Shown here: one piece after another, positions 1 to 10,370 of the stretch | Layout: each line of letters begins with the position of its first letter | Numbering within the stretch: position 1 is the stretch's first letter | Source: Dickeya oryzae | GTDB lineage: Bacteria; Pseudomonadota; Gammaproteobacteria; Enterobacterales; Enterobacteriaceae | Direction of reading: 5' to 3' | DNA: 64,000 nt | NCBI RefSeq assembly: GCF_009372235.1 | Contig: NZ_ML762922.1 | Coordinates: 110,497-174,496 of the forward strand | The notes under the pieces: model-generated | Databases searched by the model: none | The model's input: the letters and a program-made list of their open reading frames with translations, nothing else | Told to the model about the DNA's origin: nothing | Position numbers and translations under genes: made by a program

Positions 1-1
1 A

Positions 2-78
2 TGGTGCATCCGGGAGGATTCGAACCTCCGACCGCTCGGTTCGTAGCCGAGTACTCTATCCAGCTGAGCTACGGATGC
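2..78 (-). tRNA. tRNA-Arg (anticodon ACG)
   Basis: The reverse complement folds into a complete cloverleaf of 77 nt. It begins GCATCCGTAGCTCAG, has the anticodon loop CTACGAA (anticodon ACG) and T-loop GGTTCGAATCC, and ends with an encoded ACCA. It lies 7 nt downstream of tRNA-Ser in the same orientation, as in the enterobacterial csrA-serV-argV cluster, so the two are probably one transcript. More tRNA-Arg copies may follow outside the window. Confidence 0.97.
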
Positions 79-85
79 AATTTAA

Positions 86-178
86 TGGCGGTGAGGGAGG
101 GATTCGAACCCTCGATGCAGCTTTTGACCGCATACTCCCTTAGCAGGGGAGCGCCTTCAGCCTCTCGGCCACCTCACC
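86..178 (-). tRNA. tRNA-Ser (anticodon GCT)
   Basis: A 93-nt minus-strand tRNA starting GGTGAGGTGGCCGAG and ending CTCACCGCCA. It has the long variable arm typical of class II tRNAs and the anticodon loop CTGCTAA (anticodon GCT). It matches E. coli serV closely and sits downstream of csrA as serV does. Confidence 0.97.
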
Positions 179-458
179 GTACTGACACATAATCGCTGAA
201 TTTCTTTTTCATTCAGCGCTCACCTGTCTGCGTGGCGCACATATTACTTTCCCGGTCTTATAAGTCAAACAATTTTTCCGATATCAGTTCCGTTTGAACA
301 CTTCACATCCAACAAGAACAGATTAACAACAAAAAGCATGTTTTATCGCCAATAAAACAACCAGTTATTCAGATTCACAAAAGCAAATACCAGGTAACCA
401 TTTATTGACGGAAATAAGGAAACACAGGGAGCATACGAAAAAACATTCGAACAACAAC

Positions 459-483
459 AGCGCCTCGTCAACACGAGACGCTA
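459..483 (-). terminator. csrA downstream hairpin
   Basis: Just after the csrA stop codon the minus strand contains AGCGtCTCG-tgttga-CGAGgCGCT, a strong stem of about nine pairs. There is no clean U-run, so it may be a weak terminator or a 3'-end stabilising hairpin. Confidence 0.45.
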
Positions 484-489
484 TTCAAA

Positions 490-675
490 TCAGTAGGAGG
501 TAGGCTGAGATTTCTCTGCCTGAATACGCTGGTAGATCTCTTCACGGTGTACAGACACTTCTTTCGGCGCATTAACACCGATACGAACCTGATTGCCCTT
601 TACTCCTAGTACGGTAACCGTAACCTCATCGCCAATCATGAGGGTTTCGCCAACTCGACGAGTTAAAATAAGCAT
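490..675 (-). CDS. csrA: Carbon storage regulator CsrA
   Basis: The 61-residue protein starts [16 protein letters not shown] and is essentially the canonical enterobacterial CsrA (RsmA) length and sequence. CsrA is a dimeric RNA-binding protein that represses or stabilises mRNAs by binding GGA motifs. In soft-rot bacteria RsmA restrains extracellular enzyme production, motility and carbon storage. The start is set by an AAGGAG Shine-Dalgarno 7 nt upstream. It lies between alaS and the serine/arginine tRNA genes, as in E. coli. The non-coding gap to alaS holds a terminator, so csrA should have its own promoters. Confidence 0.98.
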   Translation of the reverse strand: MLILTRRVGETLMIGDEVTVTVLGVKGNQVRIGVNAPKEVSVHREEIYQRIQAEKSQPTSY

Positions 676-937
676 TCTTTGCTCCTTGAAAGATTATAAA
701 GAGTCAGGTCTCTTCGTTCTCCCGTCATTATCCATCATGGTTGGGGAAGACGTAAACCTGGATGACGAAAATGTCTCATCATCGCACTCATTGTTTGTTA
801 CTAGTGTTCAGTTTAGTCGATATAAGACAGCTTGCGCTTTTTGTTATCACAACCAAAACTGGCCTCACTGGCCGTCTCTGGAGCCCCATAGACGACCTGT
901 TTATCAGTCTTGTTTACGGCCATCCTTACCGCAAGCC

Positions 938-973
938 AAAAACGCCAAAACCACTCAAAGTCATGGCGTTTTT
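938..973 (-). terminator. alaS terminator
   Basis: AAAAACGCCA and TGGCGTTTTT form a 10-bp stem with a 16-nt loop. On the minus strand the stem ends in a T-run, 25 bp after the alaS stop codon. This is a Rho-independent terminator separating alaS from csrA. Confidence 0.8.
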
Positions 974-997
974 GCCGGGATAACACGTATTTAGTAT

Positions 998-3625
<2,628 letters not shown>

Positions 3626-3762
3626 AATTGTCCTGAAATCAAGCTAAAAGAACAGTCGCGGGCAAGGTGGGTGCAACATACTGACGTGACCGAGCCAAAC
3701 GCGAACAAAAAAGTGGGAATAAGATAAATTTTCTTAGGAGGGAAGTAAAATCCCGTATGCGT

Positions 3763-4251
3763 TCAATCGGAAAAATTCATATATATCGACTGAATTTCAT
3801 CGTGGGAAAAACCGCGATACTGCAAATAGCGTTGAACTTTGGCTCGCTCTTGCCAGCTTGTTGGCAATGGTGAGCCAAATTTACGGTTCGCGACTGCTTG
3901 AGCTTGTAAATACCAGTCAATGTCGCAGGACTGCAGGGCTACACGCTGGACTGATTTGTCGATGCCCCGCTGACTGAGCTCGGCGCAAATACGCTGTGTA
4001 CCGTATCCTTTACGGCTGCGGCTGCTGATATAACGCTCGGCATAACGCTCGTCATCCAGCCAGCCTTGCTGCCGACAGCTGATGACTGCCTGTTCGACAT
4101 GGGTATCAAATTCAGAAAGTACAGCGCGGCGCTCCGTACTCTCACATTCAATATTTGATTGTAAATACGCCGCAATCTTGCGGCGTAATTCCATTTCACT
4201 GTGATCTCGCACAGCCAGCACATTCATTGCATAGCGGAGTACGTTAGGCAT
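3763..4251 (-). CDS. recX: Regulatory protein RecX
   Basis: A 162-residue basic, helix-rich protein starting MPNVLRYAMNVLAVRDHSEMELRRK, typical of RecX, which is built of tandem three-helix repeats. RecX binds RecA filaments and limits RecA activity. It begins 42 bp after the recA stop on the same strand. I see no strong U-tailed terminator in that gap, so it probably shares recA's SOS-controlled transcript. The motif RGFSHDEIQ near the C-terminus is the characteristic last helix. Confidence 0.95.
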   Translation of the reverse strand: MPNVLRYAMNVLAVRDHSEMELRRKIAAYLQSNIECESTERRAVLSEFDTHVEQAVISCRQQGWLDDERYAERYISSRSRKGYGTQRICAELSQRGIDKSVQRVALQSCDIDWYLQAQAVANRKFGSPLPTSWQERAKVQRYLQYRGFSHDEIQSIYMNFSD

Positions 4252-4293
4252 ACCGATTACTCTGAGAACATGCTGTCTGCGTAACGACGGCCA

Positions 4294-5424
<1,131 letters not shown>

Positions 5425-5454
5425 TCATGAATCGCCGAACCGATGGCTGCATTA

Positions 5455-5474
5455 TACTGTATACTCATACAGCA
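5455..5474 (-). promoter_or_regulatory. LexA box (SOS operator) of recA
   Basis: The minus strand reads TGCTGTATGAGTATACAGTA, a near copy of the E. coli recA operator with the required CTG-N10-CAG core. It lies about 80 bp upstream of the recA start. LexA should repress recA here until DNA damage. Confidence 0.92.
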
Positions 5475-5485
5475 TCAAGCCTATT

Positions 5486-5974
5486 TTATAAAAATCTCTC
5501 CTGCAACGTTTGCAGAGCAAAAGCCACGGCCTGCAAGCGAACATCGTGACGATCACCGTCAAATTGCATCCGCTGGGTGATGATGTTGCCCGCTTTGTCA
5601 CTAAAACCGAACCATACGGTCCCTACCGGTTTATCTGGCGTTCCACCATCGGGACCCGCAATACCGCTGATGGATACCGCAAAATCGGCTCCGGAACAGC
5701 TCTGCGCCCCACGGGCCATTTCCGTCACGACTTCATGACTTACTGCGCCATACTGTGTCAGCGTATTTTCCTCTACGCCGATGAGCGACTGCTTAGCCTG
5801 ATTGCTGTAAGTCACAAAACCATAGTCAAACCATGCGGAACTACCAGCCACATCCGTGATCGCTTTCGCCAACCATCCACCGGTACAGGACTCAGCACAG
5901 GTTATCTTCGCCTGACGCGCTTTCAGCCACTCTCCAAGCTGCACGCTCAGTTGCAATACATCTTTTTCTGTCAT
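5486..5974 (-). CDS. pncC: Nicotinamide-nucleotide amidase PncC (CinA C-terminal type)
   Basis: A 162-residue stand-alone CinA-C domain. The motif CAESCTGG (Ser29) and the following GFVTYSNQAK segment are those of PncC, which deamidates nicotinamide mononucleotide in pyridine-nucleotide salvage. I use the ATG at 5974; a GTG one codon earlier is possible. It sits immediately upstream of recA as in E. coli (ygaD). The LexA box lies between the pncC stop and recA, so recA is transcribed separately. Upstream there are about 2 kb without a protein gene. Confidence 0.94.
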   Translation of the reverse strand: MTEKDVLQLSVQLGEWLKARQAKITCAESCTGGWLAKAITDVAGSSAWFDYGFVTYSNQAKQSLIGVEENTLTQYGAVSHEVVTEMARGAQSCSGADFAVSISGIAGPDGGTPDKPVGTVWFGFSDKAGNIITQRMQFDGDRHDVRLQAVAFALQTLQERFL

Positions 5975-6178
5975 CACGGTATCCCGTTTTATCCATCGCG
6001 GCCCAATAGTAAGGTGCCCCTTCTTTTTCAGGGTAGCATTTTTCCTTTGAAAACCTTTTTACATAACAGGAATGCGAAGCAGCGCGCAACATCATCTGGC
6101 AGGCTGTCGTAGTATTGTCATTGTCTCGGTATATGCTCTACATACAATAATAACGGCGATAGCGTTTATGACATGCAT

Positions 6179-6199
6179 GCCCCGCCTCGGGGCTTTTTT
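6179..6199 (+). terminator. Orphan plus-strand terminator
   Basis: GCCCCG-CCT-CGGGGC followed by six T forms a compact Rho-independent terminator on the plus strand. No plus-strand gene precedes it. A possible promoter with TTGTCT, 16 bp and TACAAT ends about 30 bp upstream of the stem, so it may end a very short RNA or stop antisense transcription toward the following region. Confidence 0.6.
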
Positions 6200-6805
6200 A
6201 TTGGTATAACAGGGCATCGCCGACGTACAGCCGAACATCGCACCGCAATATCTGCGCCGCATTGAATGTATAAGTACATTAATTAGCCACACAGTCTCTG
6301 ACGCTAAAAATAATGCAGGCCTGTCAGCTGACAGGCCTGGTGGGAATGGCATCCCGGAAGGGATAAACACTCTTGCTACGCAATACCGTGAGCTACATGG
6401 TGGATTAACGCATCAAGCGAGCAGACTACGTATGCTATTACCGTTACCTTGCCAGTTGCAGGAACATCGCTTACCCCTGTTCATTTCTGATGGTCTTTAT
6501 ACCAGAAACAGAGCTTGCGACAGGGCGACAACGTGGCTGGCAATCCAATAATAGAAACCTTATTTATTCTTGTTTTTTCATCCCTGGCGGGTAGTTAGCG
6601 CGATACATTCACTCTCCCATTTTCACTTTCCCTTTTCGCACTTTTTTACATGCAGTGCGTATTAAAAAACTGACTTACTCTCTTACCTATTTTATTTATC
6701 GGAAGAAAAAACGCCAACATGACACCAACAAAAAAATATTTTTAATTCCCATCATGATTATTCCTTACTAAATCATATTATCTTAAAAGGACATCGGTAA
6801 TGGAT
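6200..6805. other. Non-coding region, AT-rich, with one perfect palindrome
   Basis: No open frame here has a ribosome-binding site or recognisable protein. The composition becomes AT-rich toward the right. The only notable structure is the 24-bp palindrome at 6316-6339, listed separately. The right edge adjoins the array of small RNA units. Confidence 0.6.
6316..6339. repeat. 24-bp perfect palindrome
   Basis: The central part is GGCCTGTCAGCTGACAGGCC and the symmetry continues two bases further on both sides, giving a perfect 12+12 inverted repeat with no loop. It lacks a T-run, so it is not an obvious terminator. A dimeric-repressor or LuxR-family operator is possible: the inner CCTGTCAGCTGACAGG resembles lux/las boxes loosely. 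No adjacent gene is evident. Confidence 0.6.
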
Positions 6806-6901
6806 AAAAAAAAGCCCACCATAAAGGTGGGCAAAGCTATTGGGTTTTTCAACAGCAAGGATTTCGTAGTACTGGCACGACAGTTATCCATCCACTGTCT
6901 G
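6806..6901 (-). ncRNA. Candidate small RNA 1 of a tandem family
   Basis: A minus-strand unit of about 96 nt. The promoter is a PmrA-like repeat at 6924-6940 with a -10 TAGATT (6908-6913). The predicted RNA starts near 6901. Its 5' stem-loop pairs GACAGT with ACTGTC (6879-6899). An unstructured stretch ends in TAGCTTTGCCCACC, and the terminator is GCCCACC-tttat-GGTGGGC followed by eight T. A frame of 29 codons beginning ATGGATAAC runs into the terminator but has no Shine-Dalgarno. The layout fits an Hfq-type sRNA. I do not recognise the RNA. Confidence 0.6.
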
Positions 6902-6923
6902 TTTATGAATCTACCCCACTATC

Positions 6924-6940
6924 CTTAAAATAACCTTAGT
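6924..6940 (-). promoter_or_regulatory. PmrA-box-like direct repeat upstream of RNA 1
   Basis: The minus strand reads ACTAAG-GTTAT-TTTAAG: two hexamers 11 bp apart matching the PmrA box yTTAAk-N5-yTTAAk with small deviations in the first half. It lies exactly 10 bp upstream of the -10 hexamer TAGATT, where an activator would replace the -35 element. Assignment to PmrA is inferred from the motif only. Confidence 0.55.
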
Positions 6941-7002
6941 TTTATCCTGAAATCATCAAGAATTAATAAAAAATAGAAAATACAACACACTTTTCCCGAA
7001 AC

Positions 7003-7092
7003 AAAAAAAGCCCACCGCTAGGGTGGGCAAATGACACTATTCTCTGGCATGAAGCATCCTGAAGACACAGGTTGGCGGTTTTCCTCCGCCTG
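7003..7092 (-). ncRNA. Candidate small RNA 2 of a tandem family
   Basis: A minus-strand unit of about 90 nt and the clearest member. The -10 is TAGGAT (7099-7104), 10 bp from the PmrA-like box at 7115-7131. The RNA begins with the hairpin GGCGG-aggaaaa-CCGCC (7074-7090), continues through an unpaired region and ends ...TTTGCCCACC-ctagc-GGTGGGC followed by seven T. No open frame longer than six codons is present, which favours an RNA product. It shares the terminator module with its neighbours but has a different 5' hairpin and middle. Confidence 0.65.
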
Positions 7093-7114
7093 AAAGCTAT
7101 CCTATGAGATTAAG

Positions 7115-7131
7115 ATTAAGCCAACATTAGG
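7115..7131 (-). promoter_or_regulatory. PmrA-box-like direct repeat upstream of RNA 2
   Basis: The minus strand reads CCTAAT-GTTGG-CTTAAT, 10 bp upstream of TAGGAT. The 15-bp core CTAATGTTGGCTTAA recurs identically upstream of the cytochrome b561 gene at 9277-9293 with the same spacing. This supports a common activator. Confidence 0.6.
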
Positions 7132-7343
7132 AAAACAAAAAAACAGAATTTTTTAGATATTATTTTTCAGCTCCATTATTCCTCCTTCATCTCTCAACAA
7201 TCAGGAGAATGTACACAATGAAAACCCTTCTTATTTTCAGAAAACCAATACCACAAGCGCACAACCCAAACCACTTAGGTAGTGAAAGGAAGAAAAAGAA
7301 TGAATTCAGCCTACACACTCGCATGTCAGCGTATGGCGAGAAC

Positions 7344-7410
7344 AAAAAGGAAAGCCCACCTGACGGTGGGCAAAGAGGCTATATTATTATGAGTAAAACC
7401 CTGGTGTTTT
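7344..7410 (-). ncRNA. Candidate small RNA 3 of a tandem family
   Basis: A minus-strand unit of about 65 nt. The 5' stem-loop AAAAC-accagg-GTTTT (7395-7410) is followed by an A/T-rich linker and the shared module CTCTTTGCCCACC-gtca-GGTGGGC with a T-rich tail (TTTCCTTTTT). The promoter is weaker: box TGTAAT-GTTGT-TTTCAG at 7431-7447 and a poor -10 (TCTTAG) at the same 10-bp distance. It may be a decaying member. Confidence 0.45.
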
Positions 7411-7430
7411 GGCGCTAAGAAAGTTCTTAA

Positions 7431-7447
7431 CTGAAAACAACATTACA
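7431..7447 (-). promoter_or_regulatory. Weak PmrA-box-like repeat upstream of RNA 3
   Basis: The minus strand reads TGTAAT-GTTGT-TTTCAG. The spacing and the central GTTG match the boxes of RNA 1 and RNA 2, but the second half-site is degraded. Confidence 0.3.
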
Positions 7448-7515
7448 CCGAGGAGATTAAATCAACCTTAACGATAAAAATAAAAGCTATTTTTTCTGTG
7501 ACAATGGCAACATTT

Positions 7516-7575
7516 ATTCCAGATAATTCCAGCTGCAGACAAACACGCCGAATACCTGAAGTATGATGGGAGTAA
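7516..7575. repeat. Decayed short copy of the ATACCC-ended repeat
   Basis: ATAATTCCAGCTGCAG followed shortly by CCTGAAGTATGATGGG corresponds to the left and right ends of the large element at 17010-17347 (ATAATTCGAGTTGCAG and CTTGAAGTATGACGGG), with the interior deleted. It separates units 3 and 4 of the RNA array. Confidence 0.5.
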
Positions 7576-7629
7576 ACATGAAAAATAAGAACACGCAGAC
7601 AATAATACTTACCGTTATTATCAGAAAAC

Positions 7630-7683
7630 AAAAAGCCCATCAGACGATGGGCTAAATAAGAATGAACATCGAAAATAAAACTC
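7630..7683 (-). ncRNA. Candidate small RNA 4 (divergent member)
   Basis: On the minus strand GCCCATC-gtct-GATGGGC plus a T-run (hairpin 7635-7652) forms a terminator of the same shape as units 1-3, with A-U replacing one G-C pair. The upstream box CTTAGT-GTTAA-TTGACT (7706-7722) and -10 GTTAGA keep the 10-bp spacing but match poorly. The predicted RNA is only about 54 nt. This is the least certain of the four. Confidence 0.3.
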
Positions 7684-7722
7684 TTACTTTCTAACATGGC
7701 ACAGCAGTCAATTAACACTAAG

Positions 7723-8107
7723 TAAAGTGTAACAGATACTGGCCATTTTGCCTAAAAATAGACCACTATTCTTCGTGTTTTGTGAGTACACGCATTTTCT
7801 GCGCTCACTGCAAAAGATCATGCCCTGCCCCCAGGCAACACAACTGTGTGACCGGTACCCAATCACGGCCATACTCCCTTGATAACCAATAGCCCCGCGA
7901 TAACCGATGGTATCGGGACAGCCACATCGCAAAAGCGGGCTTTTATTTACCGGATTTGCAGGTTTACCCAGCCATCACGTACACTCGCCAAAAGAGATAA
8001 TTGCACCGTATTCTACAGCCCGCGTTTGCCGCAATGTTCATGACTGTATCGACATAATAATCACGGGACATTGCCTGTTTTGGGCGGCATTGAAGGGAGA
8101 AGACACT
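7723..8107. other. Leader region of the SRPBCC gene
   Basis: No separate gene seen. The reading frame of the downstream gene stays open to 7907, but the only start with a ribosome-binding site is at 8108. No clear sigma-70 promoter could be fixed by eye. Confidence 0.4.
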
Positions 8108-8617
8108 ATGCCATCAACATTCCCACGCAGACCCGGCATGATGGACAACCATGCCGATCAGCTCAGCAGCTCGCTGATTATTCGCCAATCGGCTGATGTG
8201 TTGTTTGATTTGTGGCGCAACCCCGAAACACTTCCGGTATTGATGAACCATGTCGCTCATATCGACATTATTAATCACACAGACTCACTGTGGCGCATGA
8301 AGGCCCCTTTCGGCCAGTACATCGAGTGGCGGGCACGTATTGAGGATGAACAACCCGGCCAGTTTATCTACTGGCGTTCACTCCCTGGCGCCAAAATCCC
8401 GAATGAAGGATGCCTGGTCTTTCGCCCTATACCAAACAGCGAGAATACTGAAGTCACACTCAGCATCCGGTTTGACCCACCAGGCGGCTTTTTGGGAAAG
8501 GCACTCAGTCAGGTGTTTCAGCTGTTACCGAAAGAGATGCTACACAAGACCTTACTGCGCTTTAAGCAGATGGCAGAGCACCCTGGCACCACGACCTCCT
8601 CGAACCAGAATGTATAA
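8108..8617 (+). CDS. SRPBCC (START-like) family protein
   Basis: A 169-residue soluble protein. Its pattern is typical of polyketide-cyclase/dehydrase-like SRPBCC folds: SLIIRQSADVLFDLWRNPETLPVLMNHV, then IEWRARIEDEQPG, FIYWRSLPGA and ending in a helix with LLRFKQMAE. These proteins form a helix-grip cavity for lipids or other hydrophobic ligands; no catalytic role can be assigned. The start at 8108 follows AGGGAGA. It is monocistronic, converging on cytochrome b561 with a shared terminator. No signal peptide or membrane segment is visible. Confidence 0.75.
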   Translation: MPSTFPRRPGMMDNHADQLSSSLIIRQSADVLFDLWRNPETLPVLMNHVAHIDIINHTDSLWRMKAPFGQYIEWRARIEDEQPGQFIYWRSLPGAKIPNEGCLVFRPIPNSENTEVTLSIRFDPPGGFLGKALSQVFQLLPKEMLHKTLLRFKQMAEHPGTTTSSNQNV

Positions 8618-8622
8618 AAAAA

Positions 8623-8650
8623 CGGGCGGCGAGGAATCCTCAGCCGCCCG
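8623..8650. terminator. Bidirectional terminator between SRPBCC gene and cybB
   Basis: CGGGCGGC-GAGGAATCCTCA-GCCGCCCG has a T-rich tail on the plus strand and seven T on the minus strand. It lies between two convergent genes and should end both transcripts. Confidence 0.85.
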
Positions 8651-8671
8651 TCGTCTTTTACACCCACAACA

Positions 8672-9205
8672 TTATTTCTTATTGGGCATCATTCTCAGCA
8701 GTGTATTGTCACGCACCACATAGTGATGATACAGAGCAGCAACGGCATGCAGCCCTACCAGGAAATACCCCGCATTAGCAATCAATTCATGAATACTCAG
8801 CAGTGTGTGCTTGATATCGTCGTTCGGATCCGCTGCAAACGGCATCGCAATACCGAATACCGACCAGGCATCGCCGCGATAGTACATCCCCAGAACGCCT
8901 AATACCGGCAGCGCCAGAAACATCAGATACAAAAAGCCATGCACCGCATGGGAAGCAATCATCATCAGGCGATCAGGTTGCGGTGTGATAGGCGGTGTAG
9001 CATGACGTAAACGTTGCACTACCCGCAGGATCATCAACACCCAAACGGATACACCGCAACTATAATGGATAGTCGACATTAACGCCCGCGCACTGCTTCC
9101 ACGCGGAGCAAAACCTCGTAGCTCCATCGCGGCATAGGTTGCCACCACCAACAGAAATGCCAGCCAGTGCAACAGAATCTGAGATGAATGATACTTAGTC
9201 TTCAT
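8672..9205 (-). CDS. cybB: Cytochrome b561
   Basis: The 177-residue membrane protein has four predicted helices and the b561 pattern: H13 in LLHWLAFLLV, IHYSCGVSVWVLMILRV, HAVHGFLYL and HELIANAGYFLVGLHAVAALYHHYV supply histidines for two b haems. Members of this enterobacterial family move electrons from ubiquinol, and the E. coli protein is a superoxide:quinone oxidoreductase. It is transcribed alone. The 5' region has the same PmrA-like box and spacing as the small RNA units at 6.9-7.1 kb, which would tie it to envelope or metal stress. That link is inferred. Confidence 0.92.
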   Translation of the reverse strand: MKTKYHSSQILLHWLAFLLVVATYAAMELRGFAPRGSSARALMSTIHYSCGVSVWVLMILRVVQRLRHATPPITPQPDRLMMIASHAVHGFLYLMFLALPVLGVLGMYYRGDAWSVFGIAMPFAADPNDDIKHTLLSIHELIANAGYFLVGLHAVAALYHHYVVRDNTLLRMMPNKK

Positions 9206-9276
9206 GGAATTCCTTCTCTGTATTGAGCATACAATCAGTGTGTGAATATAGGACGCATACAGCCTAGCTTCACTCT

Positions 9277-9293
9277 ATTAAGCCAACATTAGT
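9277..9293 (-). promoter_or_regulatory. PmrA-box-like direct repeat upstream of cybB
   Basis: The minus strand reads ACTAAT-GTTGG-CTTAAT with a -10 TAGGCT (9261-9266) exactly 10 bp downstream. Transcription would start near 9254, giving a leader of about 50 nt. The core is identical to that of the RNA 2 promoter at 7115-7131. Confidence 0.6.
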
Positions 9294-9344
9294 TTTTCGC
9301 TCACAATAGCAAGATTTTTTGATAAACCCAAAAATCTTACGGGC

Positions 9345-9444
9345 AAAAAAAATCCCGCCTTGATGGAAGGCGGGAAAAAAACTACTACTCTCTGACAGGG
9401 ATGAATAACACAACATCAACAAGGGTTGAGACAAACATTACCAG
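9345..9444 (-). ncRNA. Candidate small RNA between cybB and the LysE gene
   Basis: The minus strand has a strong terminator TCCCGCCT-tccatca-AGGCGGGA with eight T (9345-9375). The upstream LysE-family gene already has its own terminator at 9570-9594, so this one needs a separate transcript. A -10-like TATACA lies at 9451-9456 with a poor -35, suggesting an RNA of about 100 nt. No open frame with a ribosome-binding site lies inside. It does not share the GCCCACC terminator of the 6.8-7.7 kb array. Confidence 0.4.
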
Positions 9445-9569
9445 CTTCAGTGTATAGAACTGTCATCGGTCAGTAAGGTTGATTGGTAGGATGTAAGTCG
9501 AATTTGGCGGGATAGCATCATTTTACCGGGTATATCGGAGCAGGGCACAGAAGACGTATGAGATACATG

Positions 9570-9594
9570 AAAAACGGCTGACGCTTGCCAGCCG
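9570..9594 (-). terminator. Terminator of the LysE-family gene
   Basis: CGGCTG-gcaagcgt-CAGCCG followed by TTTTT on the minus strand, 24 bp after the stop codon of the exporter gene. Confidence 0.85.
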
Positions 9595-9617
9595 CATGCC
9601 TGACTACCTGCGACTTA

Positions 9618-10247
9618 TTAACGCCGACTGTCTACCAACATTCTCACCGCCAGCCCCGCCAGTACCGTTCCCATCAGCCAGCGTTGCACTTGTTGCCACA
9701 ACGGGCGCCCAGCCAGAAAAGCGGCGATATAGCCCGCGACCATGATAAGCGAAGCATTAACCGTCATGCTGATAAATATCTGGATGATACCAAGCGTTAA
9801 CGACTGCCCCAGGACATTCCCCTGCTCCGGGCGGATAAACTGCGGCAGAAGGGAGAGATAAAGTACGGCGGCTTTAGGATTAAGCAGGTTGGTGACCAGC
9901 CCCATCACGAACAAGCGACGATTACTATCAAGTTTAAGTTGGCGTAACAGGAAAGGCGATGCGCTACCCCGTATAGCCAGCCAGGCCAGCCATAACAAAT
10001 ATAGCGCCCCGGCAATTCGCAACGCATCGTAAGCTAATGGCACCGCCATCACGATCACAGTAATACCGAGCGCTGCCGCGGTCATATAGAACAAAAAACC
10101 CAGTGCCACGCCAGATAACGACACCAGCCCTGCCCGACGCCCCTGACACACGGTGCGAGAAAGCAGGTAAATCATATTAGGCCCCGGCGTTAACACCAAC
10201 CCTAACGCAATAGCAGCAAACGGTAACCATTGGGACACGCTCACCAT
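9618..10247 (-). CDS. LysE/RhtB-family amino-acid exporter
   Basis: The 209-residue inner-membrane protein has about six hydrophobic segments and the family signature TPGPNMIYLLSRT at residues 20-32, followed by GLVTNLLNPKAAVLYLSLLPQF. LysE/RhtB proteins export amino acids or their derivatives using the proton gradient. The substrate cannot be told from the sequence. It is monocistronic with its own terminator. Confidence 0.85.
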   Translation of the reverse strand: MVSVSQWLPFAAIALGLVLTPGPNMIYLLSRTVCQGRRAGLVSLSGVALGFLFYMTAAALGITVIVMAVPLAYDALRIAGALYLLWLAWLAIRGSASPFLLRQLKLDSNRRLFVMGLVTNLLNPKAAVLYLSLLPQFIRPEQGNVLGQSLTLGIIQIFISMTVNASLIMVAGYIAAFLAGRPLWQQVQRWLMGTVLAGLAVRMLVDSRR

Positions 10248-10370
10248 TACTCACCTCAATCAATCACACAGAATGTCGGATAAAACGATGAGTTAAATCC
10301 CCTGTCTATTTGAACCCACGTCAGTGCAGACTAACGTCAACTACTCTCTGCCAGTAGACTGCCGCCACGA

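Noticed and set aside
6806..7652. CRISPR array, suggested by the recurrent GCCCACC hairpins
   Set aside because: Spacing is irregular (about 200-350 bp), repeats are terminator stems with T-runs on one strand, and no cas genes are near.
7443..7718. Minus-strand frame of 91 codons
   Set aside because: It runs through the terminator of RNA unit 4 and through a decayed repeat, and has no ribosome-binding site.
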